Made by a program: the position numbers and the translations under genes
Part shown: piece after piece, positions 55,268-63,559 of the stretch
Layout: each line of letters begins with the position of its first letter
Numbering within the stretch: position 1 is the stretch's first letter
Notes under the pieces: generated by a model
Databases searched by the model: none
The model's input: the letters and a program-made list of their open reading frames with translations, nothing else
What the model was told of the DNA's origin: nothing
Assembly (NCBI RefSeq): GCF_001270745.1
Contig: NZ_KQ434754.1
Location: 106,312 to 170,311 of the forward strand
DNA: 64,000 bases
Origin: Jiangella muralis
GTDB lineage: Bacteria; Actinomycetota; Actinomycetes; Jiangellales; Jiangellaceae
Direction of reading: 5' to 3'

Positions 55268-57151
55268 CTACGGCCCGAGAACGCCGCCGGTCTCGTTGCC
55301 CGTCTCGTTGCCGGTCTCGGTCCCGGCGTCGGTGCCGGTCTCGGTGCCTACGTCGCCACCGGTCTCGGTGCCGGCATCGGTCCCGGCGTCACCACCGGTC
55401 TCGGTGCCCGGCGTCTCGGTCGGATCGGGCGGGGTTTCCGTCTCCGTCGGCTCCTCGGTCGGCTCGGGCGCCTGGGCGACGTAGATGATGACGGTGTCGC
55501 CCTCTTCCAGCTCCGCGCCCTCGCCGGGCTCCTGCCGGAACACGTTGCCCTCGGGCTGGTCGGCGGTCTCCTCGCGCCGGACGTCGGCCTCCAGGCCGGC
55601 CCGCTCCAGGGCCTGGACGGCGGCGTCCTCGCTCATGTCGACGACGTTCGGCACCAGAATGGCGACCTCGCCGCTGGAGAGGACCAGGTTCACCGAGGTG
55701 CCCGGCGCGATGGAGCTGCCGCCCTCGGGGTCGGTGGCCAGGACGGTGCCGGCCTCTTCCTCGCTGTCCTCGCGCGTGACATTGCCCGGCTTGAGTCCGG
55801 CCTCCTCGATCAGCGCCTCGGCCTCTGCCTGTGGCCGGCCGACCACGTTGGGCACGGAGACCATCTCGGGCGCGACGCCGACGGTCAGCGTCACCGTCGA
55901 GCCCTCGTCGAGCTGCGTCGAGGGCCGCGGGTCCTGCTGGATGACCGCGCCGATCTGCGCTTCGTCGCTCGTTGGTTCGGTCTCGATCGTCGATTCGAGG
56001 TTCTCGTCGGTGAGCCTGGCCTCGGCCTCCTCCTGCGTCATGCCGACGAGGTTCGGCACGGTGGCCTGCGCCGTTCCGCCGCCGTTGAAGACCAGGTAGC
56101 CGATGAGACCGGCGATGGCCAGCACGGCCAGCGCGCCGAGCACGACGGCCCACCAGCTGAAGCCCTTGCGCTGCTCGTCCTCTTCGTCGTCGTACTCGTC
56201 GGGATACGGCGTGTCGTCGTCGAGCGGCATGGCGCCGGCGGCGACGGTGGCCGGGCCGGCGTTCGCGATCAGCTGCGTCGCGGCGGAGGTGTCGGCGGCG
56301 GCCGCCACCGGCAGCCCGGCGGCGGCACGCTCGAGGTCGGTGCGCATCTCGTACGCGCTCTGGTACCGGTGCAGGCGGTCCTTGGCCAGCGACTTCATCA
56401 CGATGGCGTCGAGCTCGGGCGTGATGTTCGGGTCCAGCGCCGACGGCGGGGTGGCCTGCTCGCGCACGTGCGACACCGCCACCGACACCAGCGACTCGCC
56501 GATGAACGGCGGCCGGCCGGTGAGCAGCTCGTAGAGCACGCAGCCGCTGGCGTAGAGGTCGCTGCGGGCGTCGGCCTGCTCGCCGCGGGCCTGCTCGGGC
56601 GAGATGTACTGCGCGGTCCCGACGACGGCGGCGGTCTGGGTGAGCGCCATGCCGGTGTCGGCCAGCGACCGGGCGATGCCGAAGTCGGTGACCTTGACCT
56701 CGCCGCCGGTCGTGATCATGATGTTGCCGGGCTTGATGTCACGGTGCACGATGCCGGCGCGGTGGCTGTACTCCAGCGCGTCGAGCGTGGCGACGAGGAT
56801 CTCGATGGACCGTTCCGGCGTGAACCGGTCGTGCTCCTGCACCATCTCGCGCAGCGTCTGGCCCTCGACGTACTCCATGACGATGTACGGAAGGCGGTTG
56901 CCGTCGACGTAGTCCTCGCCGGTGTCGTACACGGCGACGATGTTGCGGTGGTTGAGCGACGCCGCCGACTGCGCCTCGCGGCGGAACCGGGCCTGGAACG
57001 TCGCGTCGCTCGCGTGGTCGACCCGCAGCATCTTCAGAGCGACGATGCGGCCCAGCCTGGAGTCGCGGCCGCGGCGAACCTCGGCCATGCCACCACGGCC
57101 GATCACCTCGCCCAGCTCATAGCGATCTCCGAGGAGTCGCAACTCGTTCAT
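55268..57151 (-). CDS. pknB: Ser/Thr protein kinase PknB with PASTA domains
   Basis: 627 residues. Kinase domain 12-275: GRGGMAEV glycine loop, Lys40, HRDIKPGN (136-143), DFG 156-158, activation loop TQTAAVVGTAQYISPEQARG with Thr171/Thr173. Acidic juxtamembrane segment, one transmembrane helix (about 345-368), then three PASTA repeats (starting ATVPNLVGM, VSVPNVVGR and ILVPNVVDM), and a 45-residue tail of TETG/GTDAG repeats. PknB senses lipid II/muropeptides and controls wall growth and division. ATG 57151, 85 bases after pbpA. No pknA is present in this cluster. Confidence 0.95.
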   Translation of the reverse strand: MNELRLLGDRYELGEVIGRGGMAEVRRGRDSRLGRIVALKMLRVDHASDATFQARFRREAQSAASLNHRNIVAVYDTGEDYVDGNRLPYIVMEYVEGQTLREMVQEHDRFTPERSIEILVATLDALEYSHRAGIVHRDIKPGNIMITTGGEVKVTDFGIARSLADTGMALTQTAAVVGTAQYISPEQARGEQADARSDLYASGCVLYELLTGRPPFIGESLVSVAVSHVREQATPPSALDPNITPELDAIVMKSLAKDRLHRYQSAYEMRTDLERAAAGLPVAAAADTSAATQLIANAGPATVAAGAMPLDDDTPYPDEYDDEEDEQRKGFSWWAVVLGALAVLAIAGLIGYLVFNGGGTAQATVPNLVGMTQEEAEARLTDENLESTIETEPTSDEAQIGAVIQQDPRPSTQLDEGSTVTLTVGVAPEMVSVPNVVGRPQAEAEALIEEAGLKPGNVTREDSEEEAGTVLATDPEGGSSIAPGTSVNLVLSSGEVAILVPNVVDMSEDAAVQALERAGLEADVRREETADQPEGNVFRQEPGEGAELEEGDTVIIYVAQAPEPTEEPTETETPPDPTETPGTETGGDAGTDAGTETGGDVGTETGTDAGTETGNETGNETGGVLGP

Positions 57152-57236
57152 TGCGCGGCCCTTTCTCGACTCGACCCCGGGCAGGCTACCCGTTCCGGCC
57201 TACCCGGCGCTGTACCTGACCGAACAGTGAAGATGT

Positions 57237-58706
57237 TCACGATCCCAACACCGCCTCCATGACGTCCCTGGCGATGGGCGCCGCCAGCCGCCCGCCGCCG
57301 ATGTCGTCGCGGGCGGTGTCGGGCGCGTCCTCGATGACGACGGCGACCGCGACGCTGGGCTCGTCGGCCGGCGCGAACGACGTGAACCACGCGTACGGCG
57401 GCCGATCGGCGGAGCTCTGCGCGGTGCCGGTCTTGCCGGCGACCTCGATGCCGTCGATCTGTGCGTTCTCGCCGGTGCCGTTCTCGACGACGTCGACCAT
57501 CATCTCGGTCAGCTCCTGAGCGGTCTCCGGCGAGACGGCGCGGGTGCGCTCCTCGGGCTCGGTCCGCTCGATCGGGCTGACGAGGTCCGGACCGCTGACC
57601 TCGCGGACGAGGTACGGCTCCATCAGCACGCCGTCGTTGGCGATGGCCGCGGAGACCATGGCCATCTGCAGCGGCGTCGCGGACACGTCGTACTGGCCGA
57701 TCGCCGAGTAGGCCAGCAGGGCGTCGTCGAGCTCGGCCGGGAACACGCTGGTCGCGGCGTTCATGTCGTCGTTGGTCAGTGGCTGGGTGCCGAAGCCGAA
57801 CTTCTCGGCCTGCTCGCGCAGCGCGTCCTCGCCGACCTGGTTGCCGAGGTAGGCGAACGCGGTGTTGCACGAGACCCGCAGCGCCTCGGTCAGCGTCGGC
57901 GTGCCGTCGGCGCAGGCCCGGCCGTTCTGGTTGGGCAGCATGTTCGTCGACAGCGGGACGTCGTACTCGGCCGGGCCGGGCACCTCGGTACCGGGCTCGA
58001 AGTCGCCGGACTCGAGCGCCGCCGCGGCCGTGACCAGCTTGAACACCGAGCCCGGTGGCAGCCGCTGGGCGATGGCGCGGTTGAGGTCGGGCTTGTTCGG
58101 GTCGGCGGCCAGCGCGTCGCGGGTCTCCTGCTGGACCTCGGTCGCGTGGCTGGCCATCGGGTTCGGGTCGTACGACGGCGTGCTGACCATGGCCAGGATC
58201 GCTCCGGTCTGGACATCGATGGCGACGACCGCGCCCTTGTAGCCGCTCTCGGTGAGGCCGTCCCACGCGGCCTGCTGGGCGGCGGGGTCGATGGTCAGCC
58301 GGACGGCGCCGCCGCGCGGCTCCTCGCCGGTGACGAGGTCGATGAGGCGGCGGACGAACAGCCGGTCGTCGTCGCCGGAGAGGATGTCGTTCTGCGCCCG
58401 CTCCATGGCCGTCCGGCCGAAGAAGTACGAGTAGTAGCCGGTCACCGGGGCGTACATGGGGCCCTCGGGGTACTGCCGCTGGAACTGGTACTCGTCGTCG
58501 ACCGGCACCGACTGCGCGATGGGGGTGTCGTCGGCGAGCAGGATCGGGCCGCGCTCGCGCGAGTACTCGTCGAGCAGGACCCGGCGGTTCTCGGAGCGCG
58601 CGTTGAGGTCGTCGGCCCAGAACGCCTGCACGTACGTGGCGTTGATCAGCAGCGCGACGCAGAGCAGCAGGCAGCCGGCGGAGATACGGCGGATCGGGGA
58701 GTTCAT
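57237..58706 (-). CDS. pbpA: Penicillin-binding protein PbpA (class B transpeptidase)
   Basis: 489 residues. One N-terminal transmembrane helix (CLLLCVALLINATYVQAFW), a dimerisation part, then a transpeptidase with SxxK at Ser220 (PPGSVFKLVTA), SxN at 279-281 (SCN) and KTG at 425-427 (AGKTGTAQ). It crosslinks peptidoglycan with a RodA/FtsW partner. ATG 58706 overlaps the rodA stop by 4 bases. Confidence 0.94.
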   Translation of the reverse strand: MNSPIRRISAGCLLLCVALLINATYVQAFWADDLNARSENRRVLLDEYSRERGPILLADDTPIAQSVPVDDEYQFQRQYPEGPMYAPVTGYYSYFFGRTAMERAQNDILSGDDDRLFVRRLIDLVTGEEPRGGAVRLTIDPAAQQAAWDGLTESGYKGAVVAIDVQTGAILAMVSTPSYDPNPMASHATEVQQETRDALAADPNKPDLNRAIAQRLPPGSVFKLVTAAAALESGDFEPGTEVPGPAEYDVPLSTNMLPNQNGRACADGTPTLTEALRVSCNTAFAYLGNQVGEDALREQAEKFGFGTQPLTNDDMNAATSVFPAELDDALLAYSAIGQYDVSATPLQMAMVSAAIANDGVLMEPYLVREVSGPDLVSPIERTEPEERTRAVSPETAQELTEMMVDVVENGTGENAQIDGIEVAGKTGTAQSSADRPPYAWFTSFAPADEPSVAVAVVIEDAPDTARDDIGGGRLAAPIARDVMEAVLGS

Positions 58707-60097
58707 CTGATTCTCACGACCTGGGTGACGGCGGTGTCCGTCGTCGAGGACGACGTCGCGGACGGCGGGGCCGGTCGCCTGGCCGCGTCGGACAACCGGA
58801 TGAGTAGCGCGACCAGCACCCAGTTCATCACCAGTGACGAACCGCCGAGCGACAGGAACGGCGTGGTCAGGCCGGTCAGCGGGATGAGCCGGGTGACGCC
58901 GCCGAGCACGATGAAGACCTGCAGGAAGAAGCCGGCGGCCAGCCCTGCGGCCAGCAGCTTGCCGAATGGGTCGCGCAGCAGCAGGCCGGCCCGCAGGCCA
59001 CGCGACGCGAGCAGGGCGTACAGCAGGATGATCGCGATCAGCCCGGTCAGGCCCAGCTCTTCACCGAGCGCCGAGCCGATGAAGTCGCTCTCGGCGATCG
59101 GCGTCAGCTCCGGGCGGCCCTGGCCGAGGCCGGTGCCGAGCAGGCCGCCGTACGCCAGCCCGTACAGCGACTGCGCGACCTGGCCCTGCGGGTCGATGAA
59201 CGGGTCCATCCAGAAGTCGATGCGCTCGGCGACGTGCGAGACGACGGCGTTGGCGGCGAAGCCGCCGGCGAGGATCAGCAGCAGGCCGAGGATGATCCAC
59301 GAGATCCGCTCGGTGGCGACGTAGATCATCAGCACGAAGATGCCGAACAGCAGCACGGATGGGCCGAGGTCGTTCTGCACGACGAGGATGCCCAGGGCGC
59401 CGAGCCAGACCAGCAGGATCGGGCCGAGGTCGCGGGCCCGCGGCAGGTCGACGCCGAGGAAGCGGCGGCCGGCCAGCGCGAGCGCGTCGCGGGTCTGCAC
59501 CAGGTAGGCGGCGAACGCGATGATCAGGATGATCTTGGCCGCCTCGCCCGGCTGGAACGTCATGCCACCGACGTTGATCCAGATGCGGGCGCCGCGGATC
59601 GAGTGGCCGATGATCGGCAGCAGCGGCAGCACCAGCAGCAACAGCCCGGCCAGCCCGGCGAGGTACGGCAGCCGCGACAGCACCCGGTGGTCGCGCACGA
59701 ACAGCAGCACGCCGACGAACAGCGTGACCCCGATCGCCATCCAGGTGAGCTGGGTGGATGCCCGCGTGGTGCCGTCAGCGAGGTCGAGCCGGTGGATCAT
59801 CGCCAGGCCCAGCCCGCACAGCGTCACGACGATCGGCAGGATGACGGGGTCGGCGTACGGCGCCCGAAGGCGGATGACGACGTGCGCCACCGCCGTGGCC
59901 GCCGACAACCCGCCGAGGTAGGCCAGCGCGTTCGGCGGGACCCGGCCGAGCGCGCCGAGGTCGACGCTGACGTAGGCGAAGGTCGCGATGCCGATGGCGA
60001 AGATCAGCAGCACCAGCTCGGTCCCCCGGCCGCGGCGCGGGGTGACCGTCTCGGGCGCCGGTGGTTCGGTGCGGGCGCGGGCGCGGTCGAGACTCAT
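58703..60097 (-). CDS. rodA: SEDS peptidoglycan polymerase RodA/FtsW
   Basis: 464 residues, about 12 transmembrane segments. SEDS motifs: GARIWINVGGMTFQPGEAAK, ILVVQNDLGPSVLLFGIF, GTGLGQGRPELTPIAESDFI, and LIPLTGLTTPFLSLGGSSLV near the end. It polymerises glycan strands from lipid II with PbpA. ATG 60097 overlaps the phosphatase stop. The frame stays open far upstream opposite pstP, but those residues have no membrane or SEDS character. Confidence 0.94.
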   Translation of the reverse strand: MSLDRARARTEPPAPETVTPRRGRGTELVLLIFAIGIATFAYVSVDLGALGRVPPNALAYLGGLSAATAVAHVVIRLRAPYADPVILPIVVTLCGLGLAMIHRLDLADGTTRASTQLTWMAIGVTLFVGVLLFVRDHRVLSRLPYLAGLAGLLLLVLPLLPIIGHSIRGARIWINVGGMTFQPGEAAKIILIIAFAAYLVQTRDALALAGRRFLGVDLPRARDLGPILLVWLGALGILVVQNDLGPSVLLFGIFVLMIYVATERISWIILGLLLILAGGFAANAVVSHVAERIDFWMDPFIDPQGQVAQSLYGLAYGGLLGTGLGQGRPELTPIAESDFIGSALGEELGLTGLIAIILLYALLASRGLRAGLLLRDPFGKLLAAGLAAGFFLQVFIVLGGVTRLIPLTGLTTPFLSLGGSSLVMNWVLVALLIRLSDAARRPAPPSATSSSTTDTAVTQVVRIR

Positions 60098-61524
60098 GAT
60101 GACCCCGCACAGAGCAGACCGGGGTAGCCGACCTCGTCGCCGAGCCAGCCATCGTCCTCGGTGGTGCCGTCGGCGGGATCGGTCGGCTGCGCGGTGGCCG
60201 GCGGGGTCGCCGCCGCGCCGGTCGGCGGCGTCGCGGTAGGTGTCGGGGTGGGTGTCGGGGCCGGAGTCTCGCCGCCGCCCACTCGCTGATGCGCCCGGCA
60301 GGCCTCCAGCCGAAGCCGCTCGACGACGGCGTCGGCGTCGTCGAGGTCGTCGGCCGCGATGGTGTCGGCGACCTGCTCGCGGTAGATGGTGGGCAACGCG
60401 TCGACCGGCAGCCCGCCCGGGATGTCGTGCAGCTCGGACAGCCGGATCGGCCCGATCTCCTGGCTGACGCCCTGGTAGATGGCCACTTGGCCGTTGCTGT
60501 CGCCGACGTAGTACTGGTCGCGCACCCAGTTGCTGGTGAGGTCGAGGCCGAGCCAGCCGATGGCGCCGACCGCGGCCACGATGACGACGGTGCGCAGCCA
60601 GCGGCGGCGCCGCGGCGGCTGCGGCGCGTACCGCATGGCCTCGAGGTCCTCGGCCGTCGGCCGGTGCTCCTCGGCGCCGACCAGCGCCCGTAACGCCGCG
60701 CCCGGACGGCGGCGGTGCGGCCGTTCCGGCGGCGGGGCGTCGTTGCTGGCCGCGGCGCCGACGAGGAACGCCTCGGCGGTGTCGTCGGGCTGGCGCGGGG
60801 TGTCGGTCTCGACGATGTCGGCCAGCACCAGCGTGACGTTGTCGGGCGCGCCACCGGCCAGCGCCAGTCGGATCAGCTCGTCGGCGGCGGCGTCGAGGCC
60901 CTCGACGGTGCCGAGCGTCTCTTCCAGCGTGGCGTCGGACACCACGCCGGTGAGGCCGTCGCTGCAGACCAGCAGGCGGTCGCCCGGGTGGACGTCGAGC
61001 ACCTGGAGGTCGGGGTCGACGTCGCCCTGGCCCTGCAGCGCCTTGAGGATCAGCGAGCGGGCCGGGTGGACCCCGGCTTCCTCGAGCGTGATGCGGCCCT
61101 CGTCGACCAGCGACTGCACGAACGTGTGGTCGTGGGTGAGCTGCCGGATGGCGCCGTCGCGCACCAGGTAGGCGCGGGAGTCGCCGACGTGGCCGAGGCC
61201 GAGCATCGTGCCCGTCCACAGCAGCGCCGTGACCGTCGTGCCCATGCCCTCGCGGCTGGAGTCGTCGACGATGAGCTGGCGGATGCGCTTGTTCGCCGAC
61301 TCGATGGCGGTGGCCAGCGTCTGCAGCGGGTTGCTGTCGTGCGGCTCGCGCTCCGTCAGCACCAGCTCGTCGATGGCCGCCTGGCTGGCCACCTCGCCGG
61401 CCGCGTGCCCGCCCATGCCGTCGGCGACGGCCAGCAGGTAGGGGCCGGCGTAGCCGGAGTCCTCGTTGCCCTCCCGGACCAGGCCGACGTCGGAGCGCGC
61501 GACGTAGCGCAGCGTCAACGGCAT
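60094..61524 (-). CDS. pstP: PP2C-family Ser/Thr phosphatase PstP
   Basis: 476 residues. PP2C motifs: RSDVGLVREGNEDSGYAG, ADGMGGHAAGEVAS, GMGTTVTALLW, LGHVGDSRAYLVRDG, SDGLTGVV and GAPDNVTLVLAD, giving the metal-binding aspartates. A cytosolic linker, one transmembrane helix (about 310-330) and an external Pro/Thr-rich domain follow. It removes phosphates from PknB and its targets, including FHA proteins and CwlM in mycobacteria. ATG 61524. Confidence 0.95.
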   Translation of the reverse strand: MPLTLRYVARSDVGLVREGNEDSGYAGPYLLAVADGMGGHAAGEVASQAAIDELVLTEREPHDSNPLQTLATAIESANKRIRQLIVDDSSREGMGTTVTALLWTGTMLGLGHVGDSRAYLVRDGAIRQLTHDHTFVQSLVDEGRITLEEAGVHPARSLILKALQGQGDVDPDLQVLDVHPGDRLLVCSDGLTGVVSDATLEETLGTVEGLDAAADELIRLALAGGAPDNVTLVLADIVETDTPRQPDDTAEAFLVGAAASNDAPPPERPHRRRPGAALRALVGAEEHRPTAEDLEAMRYAPQPPRRRRWLRTVVIVAAVGAIGWLGLDLTSNWVRDQYYVGDSNGQVAIYQGVSQEIGPIRLSELHDIPGGLPVDALPTIYREQVADTIAADDLDDADAVVERLRLEACRAHQRVGGGETPAPTPTPTPTATPPTGAAATPPATAQPTDPADGTTEDDGWLGDEVGYPGLLCAGSS

Positions 61525-61530
61525 CGAGAC

Positions 61531-62007
61531 CTACTTCCGCAGCTCGACGACGGTCTTGCCGAGCCGGAACCGGCTGCGGGCGGTGACCGGCGTGCTGCGG
61601 GTGAGCCGCTGGTTGCCGACGTAGGTGCCGTTGGTGGAGCCGAGATCCTCGACGTACCACTGGCTCTCGTGGAACCGCAGCCGGGCGTGCTGGGTGGACA
61701 CGTACTCGTCGGCCAGCGGGATGGTGCAGTCGGCGCCGCGGCCGAACGTCACGGGCGTGCCGTCGAGCGCCACCGATTTACCGGTGTCGGGTCCTTCGAC
61801 GATGAACGCCCTGGTGGGCGTGCCCTTGGCGCCACGCGGCTGACGGTTCTGCCGGGCCGCGTCGCGCGCTTCCTTCTGCGGCTTCGGCTGCTTGGGCGGT
61901 CGCACGCCGAACAGGTCGGCCCGCATGGCCGACGTGACGGAGAGGATCAGCAGCCACAGCACGGCCAGGAAGCCGAGCTTGATGACCGTGAGTGTCAGCT
62001 CCGACAC
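61531..62007 (-). CDS. fhaB: FHA-domain membrane protein FhaB (FipA)
   Basis: 158 residues. One N-terminal transmembrane helix (VIKLGFLAVLWLLILSV), a basic linker and a C-terminal FHA domain (VTFGRGADCTIPLADEYVST, the phospho-Thr-binding region, and GSTNGTYVGNQRL). It binds phosphothreonine of kinase targets and links to divisome parts. GTG 62007 with GGGAGG about 7 bases upstream. Confidence 0.92.
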   Translation of the reverse strand: MSELTLTVIKLGFLAVLWLLILSVTSAMRADLFGVRPPKQPKPQKEARDAARQNRQPRGAKGTPTRAFIVEGPDTGKSVALDGTPVTFGRGADCTIPLADEYVSTQHARLRFHESQWYVEDLGSTNGTYVGNQRLTRSTPVTARSRFRLGKTVVELRK

Positions 62008-62011
62008 TCGT

Positions 62012-62731
62012 TCACCTCCCGGAACCGCGCCGACGGACGTCGATCGTGGTCGAGCCGATCACGATGCGGGAGCCGTCGGTGAGGGGCGCCTGACCCACTC
62101 GGGCGCCGTCGACGATCGTCCCGTTGGTGGAGCCGAGGTCGACGGCCACCAGCTGGGACTGCGATCCCTGCTGGTACACGCGGATCTCCAGATGCCGGCG
62201 CGAGACGCCGGGATCGTCGATACGAAGGTCGCATTCGCTGCCGCGTCCCAGGACGACGCCGGGCGGCAGCACCGGATGCTGGGTGCCGTTGATGATGAGG
62301 GACGCGTCGGCCTGCCGCTCCGAGGTGGGCGTCGGCGCGAACGACGACCCGCGGTCGACGCCGGCCCGCACCGCGCTGCGGATGCGGAAGGCGCCGGTGC
62401 CGAGATCTTCGTGCCGCTCGAACCCGACCCCGACCGGTCCCGTGAAGGCGTAGTGCTGCAGTTCGGCGTGCTCGCGGGCCAGCTCGACCAGCTCGGTCGC
62501 CAGCGTGCCGATGTACGCCGTCAACCGGTCGTAGTCGCCCGGCCCCAGCTCGACCACGAAGTCGTTCGGCACGAGCGACCGGTCGCGGCTGACGATCTGC
62601 GCGTTGTTGTCCAGCTCGCGCTGGATCGCCGCGGCGATCTCGACGGGCTGCACCTCGGAGCGGAACGCTCGGGTGAACGCACCTTGGACCATGCTCTCGA
62701 GCCGGCGCTCGAAGCGTTGCAACACTCCCAC
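62012..62731 (-). CDS. fhaA: FHA and DUF3662 domain protein FhaA
   Basis: 239 residues from GTG 62731 (VGVLQRFERRLESMVQGAFT). The N-terminal DUF3662 domain (about 1-125, VQPVEIAAAIQRELDNNAQI) and a C-terminal FHA domain (about 150-235, LGRGSECDLRIDDPGVSRRH, GSTNGTIVDGARV). In mycobacteria FhaA binds phosphorylated MviN/MurJ and controls precursor flipping. GGAGG 5 bases upstream sets the start; the open frame to 62926 is rejected. It is the first gene of the minus operon. Confidence 0.93.
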   Translation of the reverse strand: MGVLQRFERRLESMVQGAFTRAFRSEVQPVEIAAAIQRELDNNAQIVSRDRSLVPNDFVVELGPGDYDRLTAYIGTLATELVELAREHAELQHYAFTGPVGVGFERHEDLGTGAFRIRSAVRAGVDRGSSFAPTPTSERQADASLIINGTQHPVLPPGVVLGRGSECDLRIDDPGVSRRHLEIRVYQQGSQSQLVAVDLGSTNGTIVDGARVGQAPLTDGSRIVIGSTTIDVRRRGSGR

Positions 62732-62983
62732 GGGTACCTCCCTCCACGTCTGGCACCTGGTGGCCGCGGGCAAGACCCTGATCGTAACGGCGCGTAGCGT
62801 GATGCTGCGGATGCGCCCTGGATCGGGGCCGTGCGGAAACGGCCGTCGCAACCTTATGTGACGAAGGACGGCTGGCGGCTGGTTCCGGCGGCGCTCGGTC
62901 TTCCCGCCCCATGCTGACATCCGCACCCCCGGATCGTGGAATCGACCACCGGTCGAGGCGTGTTAACCTTGGTGCCGCAGCAC

Positions 62984-63070
62984 GCGCGGGTGGCGGAATA
63001 GGCAGACGCGCACGGTTCAGGTCCGTGTGTCCGAAAGGACGTGGGGGTTCAACTCCCCCCTCGCGCACCA
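62984..63070 (+). tRNA. tRNA-Leu (CAG anticodon)
   Basis: 87 bases with encoded CCA and a long variable arm (GTGTCCGAAAGGACGT), a class II tRNA. Acceptor GCGCGGG/CTCGCGC with one G-U pair, anticodon loop TTCAGGT on CACGG/CCGTG, T-arm GGGGGTTCAACTCCCCC. The 252-base gap before it, up to fhaA, holds no gene and only a TAACCT -10 candidate at 62964-62969. Confidence 0.96.
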
Positions 63071-63073
63071 CAT

Positions 63074-63113
63074 CGAAGATCCCGGTCAGGTACTCACCTG
63101 GCCGGGATCTTCG
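63074..63113 (+). terminator. Terminator of tRNA-Leu
   Basis: A 12-base perfect stem (63074-63085 with 63102-63113) continued by CAGGT/ACCTG around a short loop, three bases after the CCA. Confidence 0.75.
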
Positions 63114-63147
63114 CGTTCGGGGCCGCACCGACATGGAGGATGTACAC

Positions 63148-63526
63148 GTGAAGATCGTGGTCATCGGGGCCAGTGGGATCGTCGGCTCGGCGGTGGCCGA
63201 GGAACTGACGGAGCGCGGGCACGAGGTGGTGCGGGCGTCCCGGCGAGGGCCGGTGGTCGTCGACCTGCCCGACCTCGACGGTGTGGTGTGTTGCGCGGCG
63301 AATGCGCCGACCGCCGATCTGGTCGAGGCCGCCGACGAGGATTTCCTGGCCGGGCTGCCGCGAAAGCTGCTGGGCCAGGTGCGGCGGCGGGTCCGTCACG
63401 CTGACCGGTGGCACGTTCGTCGAGCCGATGCCGGGCGGGTCGTTCGGCGCGCTGGTCAACGCGGGGCTGGCGGCGTTCGTCGATGCTGCGGCGGGCGAGG
63501 TGGTCGCGGTCACGGCGCAGCGATGA
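63148..63526 (+). pseudogene. Decayed short-chain dehydrogenase (SDR) gene
   Basis: GTG 63148 with GGAGG 8 bases upstream opens an SDR N-terminus (KIVVIGASGIVGSAVAEELT, the NAD(P) motif, then HEVVRASRRGPVVVDL). The next expected ~15 residues are missing (VDLPDLDGVVCCAANAP runs on directly). After KLLGQV near 63381 the frame shifts, and GSVTLTGGTFVEPMPGG is found in another frame up to a TGA at 63526, before the NAVSPG-type C-terminus. At least two deletions and one frameshift, so no working enzyme is expected. Confidence 0.75.
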
Positions 63527-63559
63527 CCGACGTGGGGAAGACCTCAACCGGTCTCGAGG

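Noticed and set aside
60097..61660. Upstream extension of the RodA frame opposite pstP
   Set aside because: Residues are Arg/Pro/Gly-rich with no membrane helices; the ATGA overlap at 60094-60097 and SEDS start define the gene.
62732..62926. Longer fhaA start at 62926
   Set aside because: GTG 62731 has a strong GGAGG and begins with the conserved DUF3662 start; the upstream part has no similarity.
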